Shown piece by piece: positions 36,853 to 46,484 of a DNA stretch of 64,000 nucleotides (within the stretch, counting starts at the first letter, position 1; each line of letters begins with the position of its first letter). The translations under genes were made by a program, and so were the position numbers. The notes beneath the pieces were generated by a model. The model worked only from the letters and a program-made list of their open reading frames with translations. It searched no databases and was not told the DNA's origin. Origin of the DNA: Paenibacillus sp. NFR01 (GTDB taxonomy: Bacteria > Bacillota > Bacilli > Paenibacillales > Paenibacillaceae); the NCBI RefSeq assembly GCF_900111565.1, contig NZ_FOIK01000004.1:1-64000 (forward strand), written 5' to 3'.

Positions 36853-38088
36853 ATGGCCAAAGCAAGAGTATTCGATTTATTCCTGTTTTTTGCATCCATA
36901 ACCATCGCCTGGTTTACTCCCGGGGTTATTCCTCTGGACCTTACATACATCAAAGCGCTCATTCTGTACTGGATCTTCTCCAGCTTTTATTTCCAGCTTC
37001 GCATCGTGACGCGCAGCGGCAATTCGACCATTGATTATGCCATCAGCTACACTTCCTCGTTCGGCATTTTCGCCGGCCCGGCAGGCACCTTCATCTTCGA
37101 AGTCATTTACCGCTTTACGGTGTATTTTTACAAAAAAATAACGGGAACCGCGGACCGAGGCGAGTTTCTCGACACGTTTTACAACATCGGTTCCTTCACC
37201 ATCGGCGGTACAGTCGGCTACTACCTTTATACCTTTCTCTATCCCTATGCCAAGGAAGTACCTTTCGGATACTGGATATTGATCATGCTGATTGTCTATG
37301 TCATCTCGCTGCTCTCCTCCTGCTGCCTGGTGACAACCTTCTGGTTGTCCGGAGATGTCACCACCCGCAAGGAAGCGTTCAACCTGATCTTCAAAAGCCG
37401 CAACCTGCTCGACTTCGGCAAGGTCGCCTTAACGAACGCCCTGCTGCTGCGCATGCTGCAATTGGACCAATGGGAGATGCTGCTCGCGTTGTTCCTTCTG
37501 AACTATATCGTCAGCCTGTCGTTTTACTCCAAATCGATCAGCGCAAAGCATAAATTCGAACGCGACCAGTTCGAGCAAATGGCGTACCGCGATTTTTTAA
37601 CCGGAACCTTCAACCGCGCACAAATGGATAAAGCGATGCTTGAACTGGATCATTCCGGAGAGCGGATCGGCGTCGTCGTCGCGGATATCGACCGCTTCAA
37701 AAAAATCAACGACAACTACAATCACGCCGTAGGCGACCGGGTCATCATTCATTTCGCCGACCTGCTGAAGGCTCATTTGACGGAGGATGACACGCTCTTT
37801 CGCAGCGGCGGCGAAGAATTCACCATTTTTCTGCGGGGCAAAACCAGCAATGAATGCGTAAAGCAAATCCAGGAAATTCTCGACCATCTCGGCAGCGGCA
37901 GCGTAGCGGCGGAATATGGGGAGGAGAACATCAGCGTTACCTATTCCGCTTCCTTCGGGCTCTACTACGACCAAATGGATGCCGAGGGTGCGATGTACCG
38001 CAGCTATATCAACGCCGACCAGCTGCTGCTCGAATCCAAAAAGCTCGGCCGCAACCGGCTGACGTTCAAGAACAGGCTGCAGTGTTGA
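36853..38088 (+). CDS. Membrane diguanylate cyclase (GGDEF)
   Basis: Predicted 411 aa. Six or more hydrophobic helices fill residues 5-225, then a GGDEF domain with YRDFLTGTFNRAQMD, VVVADIDRFKKINDNYNHAVGD and active-site FRSGGEEF. The I-site RxxD is absent (TEDD). The sensor part differs from the two minus-strand paralogues. ATG at 36853 has AAAGGAAA upstream; the longer frame reaches back across the promoter and is rejected. The gene runs against its neighbours on its own promoter. Confidence 0.9.
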   Translation: MAKARVFDLFLFFASITIAWFTPGVIPLDLTYIKALILYWIFSSFYFQLRIVTRSGNSTIDYAISYTSSFGIFAGPAGTFIFEVIYRFTVYFYKKITGTADRGEFLDTFYNIGSFTIGGTVGYYLYTFLYPYAKEVPFGYWILIMLIVYVISLLSSCCLVTTFWLSGDVTTRKEAFNLIFKSRNLLDFGKVALTNALLLRMLQLDQWEMLLALFLLNYIVSLSFYSKSISAKHKFERDQFEQMAYRDFLTGTFNRAQMDKAMLELDHSGERIGVVVADIDRFKKINDNYNHAVGDRVIIHFADLLKAHLTEDDTLFRSGGEEFTIFLRGKTSNECVKQIQEILDHLGSGSVAAEYGEENISVTYSASFGLYYDQMDAEGAMYRSYINADQLLLESKKLGRNRLTFKNRLQC

Positions 38089-38200
38089 AGACAGACGGGT
38101 ACGGCAGACACCTTCATTCGAAAAGCACACGGCAGCACTTCACGACGCTGCTGCGCTGCAGAGAAAGGGTGCGTGTTCGTGTTCCGGCTTATCTCCAGAA

Positions 38201-39052
38201 CTAAAGCTCTGCGGCACCGAACGTATCGCCCCCGGCGATGGTTCCGTTTTCGAACCCCTTGTAGAGCCAGCGTTTGCGTTGCTCCGAGGTCCCGTGCGTA
38301 AAGCTGTCCGGCACCGCATATCCCTGCGCCTGTTTTTGAATCGTGTCGTCGCCGACCGCGCTGGCCGCCGTCAGTGCTTCCTCCAAATCGCCCGCCTCCA
38401 GCAGATCCATGCCCTGGGCGTGATTCGCCCATACCCCGGCCAAATAGTCGGCTTGCAGCTCGAAGCGGACCTGCTGCTGGTTGTACGCTTTTTCATCCAG
38501 TTGCGCGCGTGCACGGTCCAGCTTGGCCGTCGTGCCCAGCAGCGTCTGGACGTGGTGGCCCACCTCATGGGCGATGACATAGGCCATCGCAAAATCTCCC
38601 GGCGCCTTGAAGCGCTGCTGCAATTCATCATAGAAGCTCAGGTCGATATAAAGCTTGCTGTCCCCCGGACAATAAAACGGCCCCACCGCAGAGGTAGCCG
38701 TCCCGCAGGCGGAATCCACGCTCCCGCTGTACATCACCAGCGTCGGATCGGTATAGGTCTTTCCCATTTGCGCAAAAATATCGCTCCAGACATCCTCCGT
38801 ATCCGCCAGCACCACGGAAACGAACTGCGCGAGTTCCTGCTCCTGCGCCGATTCCTGGTACGGTTCCGATCCGCCGGATCCGTTCGACATGACATTGTTC
38901 AGCACATCCCCGGCATTGCCGCCGCTCAGCAGCGTAATCACCAACACGAGGATAATTCCTCCGATCCCGCCGCCGACGAGTTTTCCGCCTCCGCCGCCTC
39001 TGCCTCTACGGTCTTCCACATTCGCACTTGCTCTACGGCCCTGCCATTTCAT
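38201..39052 (-). CDS. Neutral zinc metallopeptidase (YpfJ/COG2321 type)
   Basis: Predicted 283 aa. A Gly/Arg-rich N-terminus precedes one membrane helix (VGGGIGGIILVLVITLLSGG). The extracellular domain has the zinc site AHEVGHHVQTLLG (about residue 160), a conserved CGTATSAVGPFYCPGD pair of cysteines, and ELQADYLAGVWAN for the third ligand. Secreted or membrane-anchored; substrate unknown. The second ATG (39050-39052) is preferred, 7 nt after AGGAGG. Convergent with the GGDEF gene. Confidence 0.9.
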   Translation of the reverse strand: MKWQGRRASANVEDRRGRGGGGGKLVGGGIGGIILVLVITLLSGGNAGDVLNNVMSNGSGGSEPYQESAQEQELAQFVSVVLADTEDVWSDIFAQMGKTYTDPTLVMYSGSVDSACGTATSAVGPFYCPGDSKLYIDLSFYDELQQRFKAPGDFAMAYVIAHEVGHHVQTLLGTTAKLDRARAQLDEKAYNQQQVRFELQADYLAGVWANHAQGMDLLEAGDLEEALTAASAVGDDTIQKQAQGYAVPDSFTHGTSEQRKRWLYKGFENGTIAGGDTFGAAEL

Positions 39053-39171
39053 GGTCATTCCTCCTGTCGGCGATTGGTCTCTAAACTCGCGATTCTCGCA
39101 AAATAATAAACATATATGTTGTTTTACCCAAAAAACGCGGAGCAGCGATCATCGAGCAGCCCCAAAGAAAA

Positions 39172-39208
39172 AAGACCTCCGTTCCCGCGTTCGGGAAACA
39201 GAGGTCTT
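39172..39208 (-). terminator. Terminator at the end of the hem/rlu operon
   Basis: Stem AAGACCTC / GAGGTCTT with an inner GTTCCCG / CGGGAAAC stem, followed by TTTTTTCTT on the minus strand, 40 bp past the pseudouridine synthase stop. Confidence 0.88.
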
Positions 39209-39247
39209 GATGAGTCGTTTTAAATCGTAAATTCTTTTGCGGCCGGT

Positions 39248-40309
39248 TTATGTTGCCGACAAAATCCCCTTGAGCCGCAGCATGTCCTCCGGCCACGGAT
39301 CGGCAACTTCGACGGGCCGGCGGGTCCACGGGTGCCGAAAAACCAGCAGCTCCCCGTGCAGCGCCTGGCGCTCCTCGGTCTTTGCCGGAGTGACCGCTTC
39401 GTGCTGCGGCTTCGCGGCGGATCCGGCTGCAGCGCCGCGCGCGCCCGGCAGCACCGGGGCAGACCGCTGCGGCGAAGCACTCTCCGGCGCCGGCGACGCG
39501 CTGCCCCACTGGCGCTCCGCGACGCTGGTGACCCATGCCGGGCCGCCGTACAGCTTGTCGCCGTACAACGGATGTCCCGCATGGCTCAAATGCACGCGGA
39601 TCTGGTGCGTGCGGCCGGTCTCGAGCATCGCCGTGACGACCGTCCCATGCGCCAGCGGTTCGTGGCCGGTAATCCGGGTCACCGCCGGCTGGCCGCCCGG
39701 CGACACCCGGCGCCGCGCCGCATGATGGCGGTCGCGCCCGATCGGGGCGTCGATCACCTGCAGCGAAGCCGGCACGGTGCCGGCGACGATCGCGGCATAC
39801 TGGCGCGAGACGGCCTTCTGGCGCAGATCCTCGTCCAATACGAGCTGCGCATATTCGTTTTTGGCGTAGAGCACAGGACCGGTCGTGTCCTTATCGAGCC
39901 TGTGGATATGCCGGACGGCGATCCCGCCGCCGGCCGCGGCATAATGGGCGGCGACGACATGGTCGAGCGTCGTCGCCGTGCCGCTGCCGTCCGGATGCAC
40001 CGCCATGCCGGACGGCTTGTGCATGACGAGGACGAAGTCGTCCTCGTACAGCACTTCAGCGCCGGCCCCGTCCCAGGCCGGCTCAATGCCCGCTTCGCGC
40101 GCGGGGAACAGCGCCAGGCGCAGGCGGTCGCCCTGCAGCCGGATGCCGCCCTCGCGGCGCAGCCGGGTATGCAGCTTCTCCGGCATACCCGCCGTCTCCA
40201 GCAGCCACCGGTCCGCGGCGGCTTCCTTGTCGGCCTCGGAGGTCACCGCGCGGCCGGGCATAACCTCCAGCCATTCGCCCCGGCGGACCCAGGCCCCGCC
40301 TCCCGGCAT
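39248..40309 (-). CDS. RluA/RluD family pseudouridine synthase with low-complexity insertion
   Basis: Predicted 353 aa. It isomerises uridines in rRNA or tRNA. The catalytic motif HIHRLDKDTTGPVLYAKN (Asp at about residue 139) and the downstream GRTHQIRVHLSHAGHPLYGDKLYGG motif are clear. An Ala/Ser/Pro-rich stretch of about 50 residues (WGSASPAPESAS to AVTPAKTEERQ) interrupts the C-terminal part before LHGELLVFRHPWTRRPVEV. ATG at 40307-40309 overlaps the hemL stop as TGATG; a GTG one codon earlier is also possible. RNA target unknown. Confidence 0.88.
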   Translation of the reverse strand: MPGGGAWVRRGEWLEVMPGRAVTSEADKEAAADRWLLETAGMPEKLHTRLRREGGIRLQGDRLRLALFPAREAGIEPAWDGAGAEVLYEDDFVLVMHKPSGMAVHPDGSGTATTLDHVVAAHYAAAGGGIAVRHIHRLDKDTTGPVLYAKNEYAQLVLDEDLRQKAVSRQYAAIVAGTVPASLQVIDAPIGRDRHHAARRRVSPGGQPAVTRITGHEPLAHGTVVTAMLETGRTHQIRVHLSHAGHPLYGDKLYGGPAWVTSVAERQWGSASPAPESASPQRSAPVLPGARGAAAGSAAKPQHEAVTPAKTEERQALHGELLVFRHPWTRRPVEVADPWPEDMLRLKGILSAT

Positions 40310-41610
40310 CACAGCGATTTCAAGGCGCTGCGGTGCGCCTCGATCGTATCGTCGATATCCTGCTCGCTGTGCACGCCCGAGACGAACATGCCTTCAAACT
40401 GGGAAGGCGGCACGCTGATGCCTTGATCCAGCATCCGGCCGAAATAGCGGCGGAAATGATCAAGATTACTCGTCTTCGCCGTATCGAAATTGATGACCTT
40501 CTGCTCGGTGAAGAATGGGCAGACCATCGAGCCGACGCGGTTGATCGTCAGCGGCACGCCGGTCTCTTCCGCATTGCGCTTAAGGCCTGCCTCCAGACGC
40601 GACGCCAGCATCTCCAGCCGGTCGTACACCTCCGGCGTCAGCAGCCGCAGCGTGCTGTACCCGGCGGCCATGGCGAGCGGATTGCCGCTCAGCGTGCCCG
40701 CCTGATAGATCGGGCCGCTCGGCGCCATTTGCTCCATGAGTTCACGTTTGCCGCCGTAAGCGCCGACCGGGAGTCCGCCGCCGATTACTTTGCCGAAGCA
40801 GGTCAGATCTGGAACGATTTCGAACAAGCCTTGCGCACAGCCGCGGTGCACGCGGAAGCCGGTCATAACCTCGTCAAAGATCAGCAGCGCCCCGTAACCG
40901 GTAGTCAGCTTGCGCAGCCCTTCCAGGAAGCCAGGCAGCGGCGGAACGACGCCCATATTGCCGGCAATGGGCTCGACGATGACAGCGGCAATATCGCTGC
41001 CGTACCGTTCAAAGGCAACCTTGGCCCCTTCCAGATCATTGTATGGCACGGTGATCGTGTTCACCGCCACGCCTTCCGGTACGCCCGGGCTGTCGGGCAG
41101 CCCCAGCGTTGCCACGCCGGAGCCGGCTTTGATCAGCAGGCTGTCGGCATGGCCGTGGTAGGAGCCTTCGAATTTGAGGATTTTGCTGCGGCCGGTGTAG
41201 CCGCGGGCCAGCCGGATCGCGCTCATCGTCGCTTCCGTGCCCGAATTGACCATCCGCACGATATCGACCGATGCAACGCGTTCCACGACCGTTTTGGCCA
41301 TCTCCGTCTCCATCAGCGTCGGTGCGCCAAAGCTGGTGCCCTTAACGGCAGCCGCCTGCAGCGCCTGAACCACTTCCGGATGGGCGTGGCCCATAATCAG
41401 CGGCCCCCAAGAGCAGACATAATCGATAAAACTGTTGCCGTCGATGTCGTACACGCGCGAGCCCTCGCCCCGCTCCACGTACACCGGCGTCAGTCCCACG
41501 GACTTGAACGCCCGCACCGGGCTGTTAACGCCGCCGGGAATATACTGCTTCGCTTCTTCAAACGCCTTGCGGGAGGCTTCCTCCCGGCGTTTTAATGGCA
41601 GATCGCCCAT
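40309..41610 (-). CDS. hemL: Glutamate-1-semialdehyde 2,1-aminomutase
   Basis: Predicted 433 aa. PLP enzyme making 5-aminolevulinate. Visible motifs are [47 protein letters not shown] and the PLP-lysine region [25 protein letters not shown] precedes the ATG. It is the last hem enzyme of the hemA-to-hemL cluster and overlaps the pseudouridine synthase by 1 bp. Confidence 0.97.
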   Translation of the reverse strand: MGDLPLKRREEASRKAFEEAKQYIPGGVNSPVRAFKSVGLTPVYVERGEGSRVYDIDGNSFIDYVCSWGPLIMGHAHPEVVQALQAAAVKGTSFGAPTLMETEMAKTVVERVASVDIVRMVNSGTEATMSAIRLARGYTGRSKILKFEGSYHGHADSLLIKAGSGVATLGLPDSPGVPEGVAVNTITVPYNDLEGAKVAFERYGSDIAAVIVEPIAGNMGVVPPLPGFLEGLRKLTTGYGALLIFDEVMTGFRVHRGCAQGLFEIVPDLTCFGKVIGGGLPVGAYGGKRELMEQMAPSGPIYQAGTLSGNPLAMAAGYSTLRLLTPEVYDRLEMLASRLEAGLKRNAEETGVPLTINRVGSMVCPFFTEQKVINFDTAKTSNLDHFRRYFGRMLDQGISVPPSQFEGMFVSGVHSEQDIDDTIEAHRSALKSL

Positions 41611-41659
41611 TGTTTTTCACTCCTTCTTTTATCCTCAAATTATCCTTAATTAAAATTGG

Positions 41660-42658
41660 CTATTCGCGCATCCAGCGCGCCGCGTCCTTGGCAAAATACG
41701 TGATGATAATATCCGCACCGGCGCGTTTCATCCCGGTCAGCATTTCCGATACGACTGCCCGTTCATCGATCCAGCCCTGCAGCGCCGCCGCTTTGACCAT
41801 CGAATACTCGCCGCTCACATTGTAAGCCACCAGCGGCAGATCGAACTGGTCGCGGATGGTGCGGATGACGTCGAGATAAGCAAGCGCCGGTTTGACCATC
41901 AGCATGTCCGCGCCTTCCAGCACGTCGGAATCGGCTTCGCGGATCGCTTCGCGCAGATTGGCCGGGTCCATCTGGTACGTCTTGCGGTTGCCGAACTGCG
42001 GCGCCGAATCCGCTGCTTCGCGGAACGGGCCGTAGAACGCCGACGCGTATTTAACCGAATACGACATGATCGGCACATGCTCGAAGCCGTTCGCGTCAAG
42101 GCCTGTGCGAATCGCCTGCACGAACCCGTCCATCATGTTGGAAGGGGCAATGATATCGGCGCCCGCCTGCGCCTGGGATACCGCCGTACGTGCAAGCAGC
42201 TCCAGCGAAGCATCATTGATCACGTCGCCGTGCACGATGCCGTCTACCGTGTGCGTATGCACCATGCCGCAATGGCCATGGTCGGTAAACTCGCACAGGC
42301 AGGTATCGGCCACCACCAGCAGCTCGGGGTACCATTTTTTGATCAGTCGGGTCGCCTCCTGCACAATGCCGTCTTCGGCAAAAGCGGACGAGCCAACTGC
42401 ATCCTTCGTCTCCGGAATGCCGAACAGCAGCACGGCCGGAATGCCGAGCGAAACGATCTCATCCACCTCTTCCTTCAGCGTATCGAGCGAAAAATGATAC
42501 ACCCCCGGCATCGAGCCGATTTCGTTTTTCACCCCGGTTCCGTAAGTCACAAAAATCGGCTGGATCAAATCCAGCACGTTCAAAACCGTTTCCCGCACCA
42601 TGCCGCGGATGCCGGCCGAACCGCGCAGACGGCGGTGCCGTGTAATCGGAAAAGTCAT
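41660..42658 (-). CDS. hemB: Delta-aminolevulinic acid dehydratase (porphobilinogen synthase)
   Basis: Predicted 332 aa. Condenses two 5-aminolevulinates. The zinc-binding [14 protein letters not shown] block and both Schiff-base lysine regions ([16 protein letters not shown] and [12 protein letters not shown]) are intact. The ATG at 42656-42658 has GGGAGG about 11 nt upstream; a longer open frame extends through the hairpin upstream and is rejected. Confidence 0.97.
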   Translation of the reverse strand: MTFPITRHRRLRGSAGIRGMVRETVLNVLDLIQPIFVTYGTGVKNEIGSMPGVYHFSLDTLKEEVDEIVSLGIPAVLLFGIPETKDAVGSSAFAEDGIVQEATRLIKKWYPELLVVADTCLCEFTDHGHCGMVHTHTVDGIVHGDVINDASLELLARTAVSQAQAGADIIAPSNMMDGFVQAIRTGLDANGFEHVPIMSYSVKYASAFYGPFREAADSAPQFGNRKTYQMDPANLREAIREADSDVLEGADMLMVKPALAYLDVIRTIRDQFDLPLVAYNVSGEYSMVKAAALQGWIDERAVVSEMLTGMKRAGADIIITYFAKDAARWMRE

Positions 42659-42725
42659 CGCTTGTCCATCCTCCCGTAATATGTAGTCGCAATTGCGCCT
42701 TAGCCCTTGCGTGATCATAAAACAA

Positions 42726-42775
42726 CCCCACAAAGTGGGGCTTTGGCTTTCGTTTTTACCTTTGTCCTATTATAT
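42726..42775 (-). promoter_or_regulatory. Candidate internal promoter and small hairpin before hemB
   Basis: Minus-strand TGA-TATAAT (the -10 at 42770-42775) is a good extended -10 without a clear -35. Downstream of it, CCCCAC-TTT-GTGGGG (42726-42740) followed by TTGTTTTATG looks like a small terminator or attenuator. Together they could split hemB-hemL from the upstream hem genes. Confidence 0.4.
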
Positions 42776-42831
42776 CAAAATCACCGGTCGGCCGCGAATG
42801 GCGCACCGCCCGGCGGCATAGCCGCTTGCCG

Positions 42832-44379
42832 TTATTTCACCCGTGTCGATTCATTCCAGCGCACCAGCTCCTGCACCAGCGCTTCAATGGTTGCTTCCTC
42901 CGGCATAAGCCCCGGCGTCAGCCCCGCCTCCACCGCCGTCCGTTCGGTCACAGGACCGATGCAGGCGATTTTAACGCCGCTGAGCAGCGGCAGCGGGTCG
43001 GCATGACCCATCCGCTGGAGAATGCCGATAAAATTGCGCACCGTCGACGAGCTCGTAAAGGTCACGGCATCGATTCGCTTCTCCTCGAGCAGCTTCAGCA
43101 GCTCGTCGTCGTCTTCCCCGGCCGCCACCGTCTCATAGGTGTCGATCTCGGTCACCTCAAGCCCCAGCTCGCGGAGCTTGTCCGGCAGCCACGCGCGCGC
43201 TAAATCGCCGCGCGGCAGCAGCACCTTCTGGCCCGGCTTCAGCTCTGGGCCGAAGGCCGCGAGCAGCCCCTCGGCGTTGAACTCGCCGGGGAGCTGCTCG
43301 GCCACCACGCCGCGTTCGCCAAGCGCCGCAGCCGTGGCCGGCCCGACCGCGCCGATCCTCGCGCGGTACAAGACCCGCAGGTCCACCTTCTGCTCCGCCA
43401 GGTGGCGCCAAAAAAACTCCACGCCGTTCACGCTGGTGAAGAACACCCAATCATACGCCGTCAGCTGCTGGAACGCCGCGGCAATTTGGGCTTTCTTCCC
43501 TGCATCCTGCGGCATGACCGTCTCGATCACCGGGAACTCGTACGGCTCGCCGCCGAGCTCCTCGATCCGGTCCACCAGCTCGCTGGCCTGGCTGCGCGAG
43601 CGGGTTACCACAATCCGCTTGCCGAACAGCGGTTTGCCTTCCACCCACATCAGCAGCTCGCGCTGCCGCACGACCTCGCCGACGACGATCACCGCCGGCG
43701 ACTGGAAATCCGCCGCCTTTACTTTGTCCTCGATGTCGGCGAGCGTCCCGACCAGCGTCTCCTGGTCGGAGCGCGTACCCCAGCGGACAAGCGCGACCGG
43801 CGTCTCCGGCGGACGGCCGTGCTTGATCAGCTGGCCGGCGATATAGCCGATTTTGGCAACGCCCATCAGAAAGATCAGCGTGCCTGTCGCATTCGTTACT
43901 TTATCCCACTGGATGGAACGGTCCAGCTTCTCCTGGCTTTCATGGCCGGTGATGATCGAGACCGAAGAAGCGATGTCGCGGTGCGTGACCGGAATGCCCG
44001 CATAGGCCGGTACGCTGATCGCCGACGTAATGCCCGGCACAATCTCGAAGGAGACGCCGTGCCTGCGCAGCAGCTCGGCTTCTTCGCCAACCCGGCCGAA
44101 TATCGTCGGGTCGCCTCCCTTGAGCCGCACCACCGTTTTGCCCTCCAGCGCCAGATCGACGAGCAGCTGGTTAATCTCCTCCTGCTTCATCGTGTGGCGG
44201 TCCGGAAGCTTGCCGACATAAATTTTACTCCCGCCGGGCTTCATTTCCTTCAGCAGGCGCGGACTCGCCAGCCGGTCATACACCAGCACATCGGCTTTCC
44301 GGATGCACTCCAGCCCCTTTACCGTAATCAGCTTGGAATCCCCCGGCCCTGCACCAACCAAATATATTTTTCCCGCCAT
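42832..44379 (-). CDS. cobA-hemD: Fused uroporphyrinogen-III C-methyltransferase / uroporphyrinogen-III synthase
   Basis: Predicted 515 aa. Residues 1 to about 245 are a SUMT/CobA methyltransferase (YLVGAGPGDSKLITVKGLE, VVRLKGGDPTIFGRVGEEA, ITGHESQEKLD). Residues about 255-510 are HemD (KRIVVTRSRSQASELVDRIEELGG, FTSVNGVEFFW, TFTSSSTVRNF, IGPVTERTA). One polypeptide therefore makes uroporphyrinogen III and takes it towards siroheme. It follows hemC by 5 bp. Such fusions are known in Firmicutes. Confidence 0.95.
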   Translation of the reverse strand: MAGKIYLVGAGPGDSKLITVKGLECIRKADVLVYDRLASPRLLKEMKPGGSKIYVGKLPDRHTMKQEEINQLLVDLALEGKTVVRLKGGDPTIFGRVGEEAELLRRHGVSFEIVPGITSAISVPAYAGIPVTHRDIASSVSIITGHESQEKLDRSIQWDKVTNATGTLIFLMGVAKIGYIAGQLIKHGRPPETPVALVRWGTRSDQETLVGTLADIEDKVKAADFQSPAVIVVGEVVRQRELLMWVEGKPLFGKRIVVTRSRSQASELVDRIEELGGEPYEFPVIETVMPQDAGKKAQIAAAFQQLTAYDWVFFTSVNGVEFFWRHLAEQKVDLRVLYRARIGAVGPATAAALGERGVVAEQLPGEFNAEGLLAAFGPELKPGQKVLLPRGDLARAWLPDKLRELGLEVTEIDTYETVAAGEDDDELLKLLEEKRIDAVTFTSSSTVRNFIGILQRMGHADPLPLLSGVKIACIGPVTERTAVEAGLTPGLMPEEATIEALVQELVRWNESTRVK

Positions 44380-44384
44380 TCCCC

Positions 44385-45329
44385 TCAGCCCCTTACATCG
44401 TTCAAGATCTGCTCCGCGCCGCGGGCAATCAGCTTCTTCGCCGTTTCTTCCCCAAGCTGCACCGGGTCATCCCCGTGAATGGTTTCCTTCAGGATGACCG
44501 AGCCGTCCGGCATGCCGACCATCCCCGTAAGCGAAATGCGTCCCGGAGCCTGCCCTTCGGCATCGTCATAGGTCGCAAAAGCGCCGATCGGCACCTGGCA
44601 GCCGCCGTTAAGCGCGCCGAGAAACGTCCGCTCCGCGGCCACGGTAAACGCTGTGCGCTCATCGTTATAGAGGGAGAGCAGCTTACGCAGTTCAGCGTCA
44701 TCCTCCCGGCATTCGATGCCGAGGGCGCCTTGCCCCACCGCAGGCAGGCAGACTTCCGGCGGCAGCATCTGGGTAATCCGTGATTCCCAGCCCATCCGCG
44801 TGAGTCCCGCCGCGGCGAGCAGAATGGCATCATACTCTCCATTCTCCAGTTTTTTGAGCCTTGAATCGATATTGCCGCGCACCGGCTGAATATCCAGATC
44901 CGGCCGCAGCGCGGCCAGCTGGCTGGACCGCCGCAGGCTGCTCGTACCCACGCGCGCGCCCTGCGGCAGCTGGTCGAGTCTCAGCCCGCCGCGCGAAATC
45001 AGGCAATCCCGCGGATCGACCCGTTTCGGTACGGCACCGTTAACAAGCCCCGGCGGCAGCTCGGACGGCATATCCTTCATGCTGTGTACGGCCATATCGA
45101 TTTCTTTGTCGAGCATCGCCTGCTCGATTTCTTTGACGAACAAACCTTTGCCGCCTACCTTGGACAAGGTGACATCGAGAATCCGGTCGCCTTTCGTCAC
45201 GATTTTATGTACTTCAAACGTAAAATCAAATCCATGCCGCTCGCTCAGCCGGATCAAGTCATCGATGACTTGCCCCGTTTGCGTAAGTGCAAGCGCGCTT
45301 TGTCTGCTGCCCACCACAATGTTCCGCAT
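44385..45329 (-). CDS. hemC: Porphobilinogen deaminase (hydroxymethylbilane synthase)
   Basis: Predicted 314 aa. Polymerises four porphobilinogens. N-terminal [15 protein letters not shown], active-site KDMPSELP with the catalytic aspartate region, [14 protein letters not shown], and the dipyrromethane cofactor cysteine in [12 protein letters not shown] (about residue 240) are present. ATG at 45327-45329 has GGGAGG 8 nt upstream; the open frame 13 codons longer is not used. Confidence 0.97.
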   Translation of the reverse strand: MRNIVVGSRQSALALTQTGQVIDDLIRLSERHGFDFTFEVHKIVTKGDRILDVTLSKVGGKGLFVKEIEQAMLDKEIDMAVHSMKDMPSELPPGLVNGAVPKRVDPRDCLISRGGLRLDQLPQGARVGTSSLRRSSQLAALRPDLDIQPVRGNIDSRLKKLENGEYDAILLAAAGLTRMGWESRITQMLPPEVCLPAVGQGALGIECREDDAELRKLLSLYNDERTAFTVAAERTFLGALNGGCQVPIGAFATYDDAEGQAPGRISLTGMVGMPDGSVILKETIHGDDPVQLGEETAKKLIARGAEQILNDVRG

Positions 45330-45649
45330 GCCTGTATCCTCCCGGTCCCTATATGATCTATCTTTCATTGCCGTTCTGACGGCCTCTTGCTTCGCAGCTG
45401 ACCTTTCTGCAGAACTGCCGCATTCGCGGAGCTGCCTTTTGCTTGGTATCGTTCCTCCGCAGGCGACCTCGGTGCTCCATTTCCCAACGTTGCAATAAGT
45501 GCAATAGATTTCAGCTTATGGCTTTAATTTTTCGGTTCTGTTGTATTTTGTACAACGGGAACGCGAAAATCCCGGCAGATTCTGTGAATGCATCCAAAAG
45601 GCCAAATCTGCTGTATATAATACAACGGCCAGGCCTTCAGGATCGCTGC
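45330..45649. other. Non-coding gap within the hem cluster carrying a palindrome array
   Basis: About 320 bp between hemC and the precorrin-2 dehydrogenase gene, unusually long for this otherwise tightly packed cluster. The part nearest hemC shows nothing I can name. The part from 45489 to 45630 contains three short inverted repeats listed separately. No ORF with a ribosome site is seen. Confidence 0.6.
45490..45625. repeat. Array of three short inverted repeats with 5-nt centres
   Basis: TTGCA-ATAAG-TGCAA (45490-45504), GTTGTA-TTTTG-TACAAC (45540-45556) and CTGTA-TATAA-TACAA (45611-45625, one mismatch at the ends). Starts are about 51 and 70 bp apart, and each has exactly 5 nt between arms. 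Arms are related (YTGYA type). It resembles the array at 58463-58699 in plan but not in arm sequence. Confidence 0.7.
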
Positions 45650-46297
45650 TCACTCCCGGTTGGCCTCGATCCACTCAGCAATCCGCTCCGCACTCCACGG
45701 GGCGAAGCTCCCCTTTCGGATCTCGCCCAGCAGATCGAGCTCCTTCAGGCGCCCCAGCAGGCGCTCGCGCCGCTCGCCCGCCGGCTCGCTGCGCTTGACC
45801 GCTTCGCGCAGCGCATATAACTGCTCCAGATACGGCTCGTATTCCTCGCCGAGCGTCTCCGCCAGCAGCGCCGTGATCTGCGCTGCCGCCGCCGGCCCCG
45901 CGCCGGAGGTCGACACGGCGACGGTCAACCGCCCCCGGCGGAGCACGCCGGGGGTGATGAAGCTCCCCGCCGCGGCCCGGCTCGCCACATTGACCGGAAG
46001 CCCGAGTCCATGGGCTTCCTCCGCCACTGCCTCATTCACCGCGGCATCGCCGCTTGCGGCGTACACGAGGAAGGCGCCGTGCAGATCGCCGGGGGCATAG
46101 CCCCGGCCGATCCAGTCCAGCGCGCCTTCTTCCGCCCACAGCGCCAGCTGCGCCGTCAGCGCCGGGCTGACCACCTGCACGGCGGCCCCGGCTTCCAGCA
46201 GGCCGCCGATCTTCCGCTCGGCGATGCGCCCGCCGCCGACGACAACAACCAGCCGGCTCCGCACATCGAGCATCACTGGCAAATAATGATCAGGCAC
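45650..46297 (-). CDS. Precorrin-2 dehydrogenase / sirohydrochlorin ferrochelatase
   Basis: Predicted 215 aa, Met8/YlnF/SirC family. Oxidises precorrin-2 and may insert iron to make siroheme. N-terminal YLPVMLDVRSRLVVVVGGGRIAERKI (NAD-binding), then NVASRAAAGSFITPGVLRRGRLTVAVSTSGAGP. GTG at 46295-46297 has GGAGAGG 6 nt upstream; the TTG two codons earlier abuts that site. Its place in the hem cluster, with the CobA-HemD fusion, puts the whole siroheme branch here. Confidence 0.93.
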   Translation of the reverse strand: MPDHYLPVMLDVRSRLVVVVGGGRIAERKIGGLLEAGAAVQVVSPALTAQLALWAEEGALDWIGRGYAPGDLHGAFLVYAASGDAAVNEAVAEEAHGLGLPVNVASRAAAGSFITPGVLRRGRLTVAVSTSGAGPAAAAQITALLAETLGEEYEPYLEQLYALREAVKRSEPAGERRERLLGRLKELDLLGEIRKGSFAPWSAERIAEWIEANRE

Positions 46298-46484
46298 AAG
46301 CAACCTCTCCTCATCCTTGCATCTATGCTTCCTGTGCGGACATACATGAAGCCGCGGCCAACCATGATACTACGCCCGGTCCGGGCTATGGCGCGCCGTA
46401 AAATACCCGCTGTGTTGCCCTAGCGATCCTTTTCCGAGGTCATCTGCCCCTGGCACCTTACTCGGCCTACGACCCAGCCTTCCG

